A DNA stretch of 9,397 nucleotides from Acidimangrovimonas sp. (GTDB lineage Bacteria; Pseudomonadota; Alphaproteobacteria; Rhodobacterales; Rhodobacteraceae), in NCBI GenBank assembly GCA_030147905.1, contig JASBUM010000166.1, positions 1-9,397 of the forward strand, given 5' to 3'. Both the position numbers and the translations under genes were made by a program. The notes below the pieces were generated by a model, which saw nothing but the letters and a program-made list of their open reading frames with translations, was not told where the DNA came from and ran no database searches. Every line of letters starts with the position of its first letter. Within the stretch, counting starts at the first letter, position 1. Positions 6,690 through 9,397 of the stretch are shown here, piece after piece.

Positions 6690-6702
6690 CCGGGCCGGCC
6701 GC

Positions 6703-7302
6703 GTGAACCGCCCCCCTGACGACATCGAGGCGCTTATCGCGCTGATGGCGCGGCTGCCGGGCCTCGGCCCGCGTTCGGCGCGCCGCGCGGTGCTGCATCT
6801 CATCAAGAAGCGCGCGGTCCTGATGACCCCCCTGGCCGAAGCCATGGCGGAAGTGGCCCGCAACGCGCGCGAATGCGCCAGTTGCGGCAATATCGCCGAT
6901 GCCGACATGTGCCCGATCTGTCGCGATCCGCGCCGCGCCAACGGCGAGATCTGCGTGGTGGAGGATGTCGCCGACCTGTGGGCGATGGAGCGCGGTGCAA
7001 GTTTCGCCGGACGGTATCACGTGCTCGGCGGCACGCTCTCGGCGCTCGACGACGTGGGCCCCGAGGCCCTGCGTATCCCGCGTCTGGTCGAAAGGGTCGC
7101 CCGCGAGGAGATCGCGGAGGTGATCCTCGCGCTCAACGCCACGGTCGAAGGCCAGACCACTGCCCACTATATCGCCGATGCGCTGGAACACGCGGGCGTG
7201 CAGGTGACCTCGCTGGCGCAGGGCGTGCCGATCGGCGGAGAACTCGACTATCTCGACGACGGCACGATCGCCGCGGCGCTACGCGCGCGCAAGCATTTCT
7301 GA
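6703..7302 (+). CDS. recR: Recombination mediator RecR
   Basis: 199 residues, the normal length. A helix-hairpin-helix lies at [20 protein letters not shown] (14-33). The zinc site is C58-x2-C61 and C70-x2-C73. The Toprim domain starts at [12 protein letters not shown] (83-94) with E87, continues through [16 protein letters not shown] and ends ARKHF. RecR works with RecO (and RecF) to load RecA onto single-stranded gaps coated with SSB. It starts with GTG and has little Shine-Dalgarno character, but it is only 13 bases after the ybaB stop, so coupling from ybaB is likely. dnaX-ybaB-recR is a widely conserved gene order. It is the last gene of the operon and is convergent with trcR. Confidence 0.97.
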   Translation: MNRPPDDIEALIALMARLPGLGPRSARRAVLHLIKKRAVLMTPLAEAMAEVARNARECASCGNIADADMCPICRDPRRANGEICVVEDVADLWAMERGASFAGRYHVLGGTLSALDDVGPEALRIPRLVERVAREEIAEVILALNATVEGQTTAHYIADALEHAGVQVTSLAQGVPIGGELDYLDDGTIAAALRARKHF

Positions 7303-7361
7303 ACACGCATTTCCGAGCAGACAGTCCCGACCGCGAATCCGACAGGGCGGTTCCAACCGGG

Positions 7362-7385
7362 ACGCCCGGCAGGGCCGCCGGGCGT
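7362..7385. terminator. Perfect stem-loop between convergent recR and trcR
   Basis: ACGCCCGGC (7362-7370) and GCCGGGCGT (7377-7385) form a perfect 9-bp GC-rich stem with a 6-base loop, 59 bases after the recR stop. No T-run follows on either strand. In this GC-rich genome it may still serve as a transcription barrier or 3' end protector for recR. The stem itself is certain; its role is inferred. Confidence 0.4.
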
Positions 7386-7425
7386 GCGCAGGCATTTCCC
7401 GCCGGCCCCTCCGGCGCGCGGCAGC

Positions 7426-7480
7426 ACCGGAGACCGCCAGTACCGGAGACCGGCGGCCAGTATCGGAGACCGCCGGCAGT
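7426..7480. repeat. Three imperfect tandem direct repeats with an internal inverted repeat
   Basis: Three adjacent units share the core CGGAGACCG and the end CAGT: ACCGGAGACCGCCAGT (7426-7441), ACCGGAGACCGGCGGCCAGT (7442-7461) and ATCGGAGACCGCCGGCAGT (7462-7480). The second and third units also supply CCGGCGG (7450-7456) and CCGCCGG (7470-7476), which can form a 7-bp stem just past the trcR stop on the minus strand. Local slippage expansion is the simplest origin. A terminator role for trcR is possible. Confidence 0.6.
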
Positions 7481-7498
7481 CCGCGGCCGGCCCGGGCA

Positions 7499-8269
7499 CT
7501 AGCGCTTGGGTTCTTCCTCGGTCTCGTCGTCGTCCGACTTGTCGGACTTGGGCAGGTTGAAGAAGCTCTCCGCATCCGAGAAATCCTCGTCGGACTTGGT
7601 GTCCTCCTCGTCGCCGCCGCTCAGCGAGAAGCTTTCCAGCCCGGCGATCGCGGACGGGATCTTCGCTTCCGACGGCATTCCGAGGGATTGTTCCGTCGAG
7701 ACGAGCTTGCGCCGTTCGTCGTCGGACATCACCGCGCCCTCGGCGGCCTTCTTGCGCGCCGCCTGCTGCACCGCCGCGTCCAGCTCCGACTGCCGGCAAA
7801 GGCCCAGCGCCACCGGGTCGATCGGCTGGATGTTGGCGACGTTCCAATGCGTGCGGTCGCGGATCGACTGGATCGTCGGCTTGGTCGTGCCGACCAGCTT
7901 GCCGATCTGGCCATCGCTCAGCTCGGGGTGGAACTTGACCAGCCAGAGAATCGCCGCCGGCCGGTCCTGACGCTTGGAGAGCGGCGTATAGCGCGGGCCG
8001 CGCCGCTTTTCCTCGCCCAGCGCGGCGGGGTTGTATTTCAGCTTGAGCCGGTAGCGCGGATCCGCCTGCCCCTTGTCGATCTCGCCTTGCTCGAGCTGGT
8101 TGTTGGCGATCGGATCGAAACCTTTCACCCCGGCGGCCACATCGCCGTCGGCAATCCCCTGGACCTCCAGCTCATGCATGCCGCAGAATTCGGCAATCTG
8201 CGCGAAGCTCAGCGTGGTGTTGTCGACCAGCCAGACTGCGGTGGCCTTGGCCATCAGGGGTTTGTTCAT
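7499..8269 (-). CDS. trcR: DUF1013 family regulator (annotated as cell cycle transcriptional regulator TrcR)
   Basis: 256 residues. The N-terminus MNKPLMAKATAVWLVDNTTLSFAQIAEFCGMHELEVQGIADGDV contains a first helix-turn-helix-like unit (about 14-44). A second lies at AAILWLVKFHPELSDGQIGKLVGTTKPTIQSIRDRTHW (105-142). Between them is a basic segment with PRYRLKLKYNPAAL and EEKRRGPRYTPLSKRQ. The C-terminus (about 215-256) is a Ser/Asp/Glu-rich acidic tail ending EEEPKR. This is the DUF1013 family, which genome databases name TrcR. I recall it as a conserved alphaproteobacterial regulator linked to cell-cycle gene expression, but the mechanism cannot be read from sequence. The frame stays open upstream to 8518, but the ATG at 8267-8269 has AAAGGAG 8 bases before it and matches the conserved start. 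It is transcribed from its own leader, 309 bases after the SpoIIAA-like gene, and converges on recR. Confidence 0.88.
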   Translation of the reverse strand: MNKPLMAKATAVWLVDNTTLSFAQIAEFCGMHELEVQGIADGDVAAGVKGFDPIANNQLEQGEIDKGQADPRYRLKLKYNPAALGEEKRRGPRYTPLSKRQDRPAAILWLVKFHPELSDGQIGKLVGTTKPTIQSIRDRTHWNVANIQPIDPVALGLCRQSELDAAVQQAARKKAAEGAVMSDDERRKLVSTEQSLGMPSEAKIPSAIAGLESFSLSGGDEEDTKSDEDFSDAESFFNLPKSDKSDDDETEEEPKR

Positions 8270-8304
8270 CGGACCCACTCCTTTGCATATCCTTCCCGGG
8301 CCGG

Positions 8305-8342
8305 GAAAACGGCTGCGGCGCTGGCCGCGGTTCCACGTTTTC
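8305..8342 (-). promoter_or_regulatory. Two-tier hairpin in the trcR leader
   Basis: Outer arms GAAAACG (8305-8311) and CGTTTTC (8336-8342) enclose an inner stem GCGGC (8315-8319)/GCCGC (8324-8328) with a 4-base loop. It ends about 22 bases from the ribosome site. It may affect message stability or translation. I do not recognise it as a known riboswitch. Confidence 0.3.
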
Positions 8343-8358
8343 GGGAATTCATTGCCCC

Positions 8359-8364
8359 ATATAG
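8359..8364 (-). promoter_or_regulatory. -10 element candidate of trcR
   Basis: On the minus strand this reads CTATAT, the alphaproteobacterial -10 consensus, about 90 bases upstream of the trcR ATG. The -35 region 17 bases further up (CTTTCT) is poor, which would suit an activator-dependent or weak promoter. Confidence 0.35.
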
Positions 8365-8527
8365 TGCGCCTGCCGCCAAGAAGAAAGAGGAAATGCGCCC
8401 TGCCGACAGGGCCGGACCGGCGCCGGGAGCCTCGGGCAGACCCGGCCGTCAGGCGGCAAGGCCGCGCGCGACGGCCGGCAAATGATTGTCGATCGCTTCT
8501 TCCGGAAGGCGAAACCATAGGCGACCA

Positions 8528-8547
8528 CGGCGGAGCGAACCCCGCCG
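8528..8547 (-). terminator. Stem-loop downstream of the SpoIIAA-like gene
   Basis: CGGCGG (8528-8533) and CCGCCG (8542-8547) form a 6-bp stem with an 8-base loop, about 32 bases beyond the stop of the SpoIIAA-like gene. There is no T-run, so this is a weak call. Confidence 0.25.
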
Positions 8548-8578
8548 CGGCCGGGACCGACGGGGGGGAGACGTGCCC

Positions 8579-9049
8579 CTATCGATCCGGGATCAGCGTG
8601 GGTTCGGTTGGCGTGGCGGCATTGTCGGCGGCGGCCCGTCGCGCCGCCTCCCTTGGGTTGTCGCCATCACCGGCGCTGATCCAGAAGCGTGCCAGACCGA
8701 TTTCCTCCATCGCGAAGACGCGCAGGGGAACCCGCATCAGGGGCGCGAACATCCGTGCGCCCGCCGTGATCCACTCGCTGTCCGTCACCACGGCGATTCG
8801 CGCGAATTCATGCTGGTGAACAAGGCCCAGCCAGGCGTCGTCGAGCGCGGCGCCGGCACTCAACCCCTCGAAGCGGTCGCCCAGCACATAGAACAGGCGC
8901 ACCTTCCCGGTGCGGGCGCGCATCGCCTCGATCGCGGGGATCAGGACATGTTCGTAATCGCTGCGTTCCACCTTGCCCACCGCCTCGACGGCGAGGACAT
9001 CGTCGGGATGGCCCGCGAGGATGGCGAGCCCGGCTTGCCGTTCGGCCAT
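8579..9049 (-). CDS. SpoIIAA-like / STAS-SEC14 fold protein (PF11964 type)
   Basis: 156 residues. It shows the family pattern: strand ILAGHPDDVLAVEAVGKVERSDYEHVLIPAIEAM (10-43), then KVRLFYVLGDRFEGLSAGAALDDAWLGLVH (49-78), RIAVVTDSEWITAGARMFAPLM (84-105) and a last strand VPLRVFAMEEIGLARFWIS. The alternating strands and helices, with the FEG-SAGA-DD stretch and VVTD-eWi, fit the small single-domain SpoIIAA-like proteins related to STAS and SEC14/CRAL-TRIO folds. Their ligand or partner is generally unknown. The Ala/Arg/Pro-rich tail (about 127-156) lies outside the fold. The ATG is preceded by AAGGAGG at 5-6 bases, a very strong site. It lies 132 bases downstream of the oxidoreductase on the same strand, and a GANTC methylation site (9146-9150) sits in that gap. 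No anti-sigma partner gene is next to it, so a SpoIIAA-type partner switch is not supported. Confidence 0.82.
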   Translation of the reverse strand: MAERQAGLAILAGHPDDVLAVEAVGKVERSDYEHVLIPAIEAMRARTGKVRLFYVLGDRFEGLSAGAALDDAWLGLVHQHEFARIAVVTDSEWITAGARMFAPLMRVPLRVFAMEEIGLARFWISAGDGDNPREAARRAAADNAATPTEPTLIPDR

Positions 9050-9181
9050 GGCGTCCTCCTTCCCGTGTCTGCACCCGGCGCGACCCCGAGGGCGCGCGGC
9101 CGGGCAGTGGCCGCGATCGCCCCGCGCACCGGGACGACCCCATGGGAATCACATAGGAACTGCCGCGGCTGTTGCGAGAGG

Positions 9182-9397
9182 TCAGTGCAACCTGAGCACG
9201 ATCTTGCCGATATGCGCCGAGGATTCGAGGCGCCAATGCGCTGCGGCCGCATCCTCCAGCGCGAATTCCGAATCGATCACCGGCGCCAGCCGCTCCGTTG
9301 CCAGAAGCGGCCAGACCCTTTCCTCCAGCGCGGCGGCGATCCGTGCCTTGGCAAGCACCGATTGCGGCCGCAGGGTGGAACCGGTGATCGTCAGCCG
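9182..9397 (-). CDS. Zinc-type alcohol dehydrogenase-like / NAD(P)H quinone oxidoreductase, partial: N-terminus beyond window
   Basis: The last 71 residues of a medium-chain dehydrogenase/reductase read in from the window edge and end at TGA (9182-9184). They begin RLTITGSTLRPQSVLAKARI, continue EERVWPLLATERLAPVIDSEF, and end AHWRLESSAHIGKIVLRLH. The order TGSTLRxR/Q-S, a helix, WPLL, aPViD-F-LedAaaAH-lEs-aHIGKIVL is the standard C-terminus of quinone oxidoreductases of the PIG3/Qor type, where TGSTLR lies near the NADPH site. The substrate cannot be set from this fragment. It is upstream of and co-directional with the SpoIIAA-like gene, but the 132-base gap makes joint transcription uncertain. 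Confidence 0.9.
   Translation of the reverse strand, partial: RLTITGSTLRPQSVLAKARIAAALEERVWPLLATERLAPVIDSEFALEDAAAAHWRLESSAHIGKIVLRLH

Larger units (their letters stand above)
8270..8578 (-). other. 309-base gap: promoter and leader of trcR, no gene seen
   Basis: The gap holds, in minus-strand order, a weak stem after the SpoIIAA-like stop, about 160 bases where I see nothing clear, a CTATAT -10 candidate, a two-tier leader hairpin and the AAGGAG ribosome site (8278-8283). The trcR frame is open through most of it, but this part reads as Arg/Pro/Gly-rich shadow protein with no family resemblance. Confidence 0.6.

Noticed and set aside
7426..7480. CRISPR array
   Set aside because: The three units are contiguous, 16-20 bases long and imperfect, with no spacers and no cas genes nearby.
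8270..8518. N-terminal extension of TrcR by 83 codons
   Set aside because: The extension is Arg/Gly-rich without family resemblance. The ATG at 8267-8269 has an ideal ribosome site and begins the conserved domain.
8579..9049. Part of an anti-sigma/anti-anti-sigma (RsbV/SpoIIAA) switch
   Set aside because: The sequence fits the SpoIIAA-like PF11964 type, and there is no adjacent kinase or sigma factor gene. The conserved phospho-serine motif of true SpoIIAA was not recognised.
9050..9181. Promoter for the SpoIIAA-like gene with CTATGT as -10 and an overlapping GANTC
   Set aside because: No acceptable -35 lies at 16-18 bases; the nearest TTGCAC is 28 bases away. The methylation site alone is too short to support regulation.

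Overview
The window is a compact, high-GC stretch of ordinary chromosome. It most likely comes from an alphaproteobacterium of the Rhodobacterales (Rhodobacteraceae/Paracoccaceae type). The basis is the strong G/C bias at third codon positions, alphaproteobacterial-looking promoter elements (CTATAT- and CTAAAT-like -10 boxes), the ffs, dnaX, ybaB, recR block, and a DUF1013/TrcR-type regulator, a family I associate with alphaproteobacteria. I see no phage, transposon, CRISPR or horizontally acquired block.

Left part (1-3624): two minus-strand genes, nudC (NAD-capped RNA/NADH pyrophosphatase) followed 27 bases later by a partial SRPBCC-fold gene, are divergent from a plus-strand cpdB-like two-domain nucleotide phosphodiesterase/nucleotidase. 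The roughly 277-base divergent region between nudC and cpdB holds two clean palindromes that look like operators. Both flanking enzymes act on nucleotides, so shared control is plausible but unproven.

Middle (3625-7302): a small bacterial SRP RNA gene (ffs) with its own recognisable promoter comes first. A small DUF202 membrane protein follows, possibly translated from a leaderless mRNA. Then comes the tightly packed dnaX-ybaB-recR operon: the dnaX stop and ybaB start overlap by one base and recR begins 13 bases after ybaB. This block supplies the clamp-loader tau subunit, a nucleoid-associated protein and a recombination mediator.

Right part (7303-9397): recR converges on a minus-strand series. 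From its upstream end this is a partial zinc-type quinone oxidoreductase, a SpoIIAA/STAS-like protein, and a TrcR (DUF1013) regulator with a long acidic tail and a structured leader. The recR/trcR convergent gap has a perfect 9-bp stem and three imperfect copies of a 16-20 bp direct repeat.

No new multi-gene system is evident. The points worth a second look are small: operator-like palindromes, the TTG start and missing signal peptide of cpdB, the leaderless candidate, the repeat cluster, and a C-tract in the dnaX linker.
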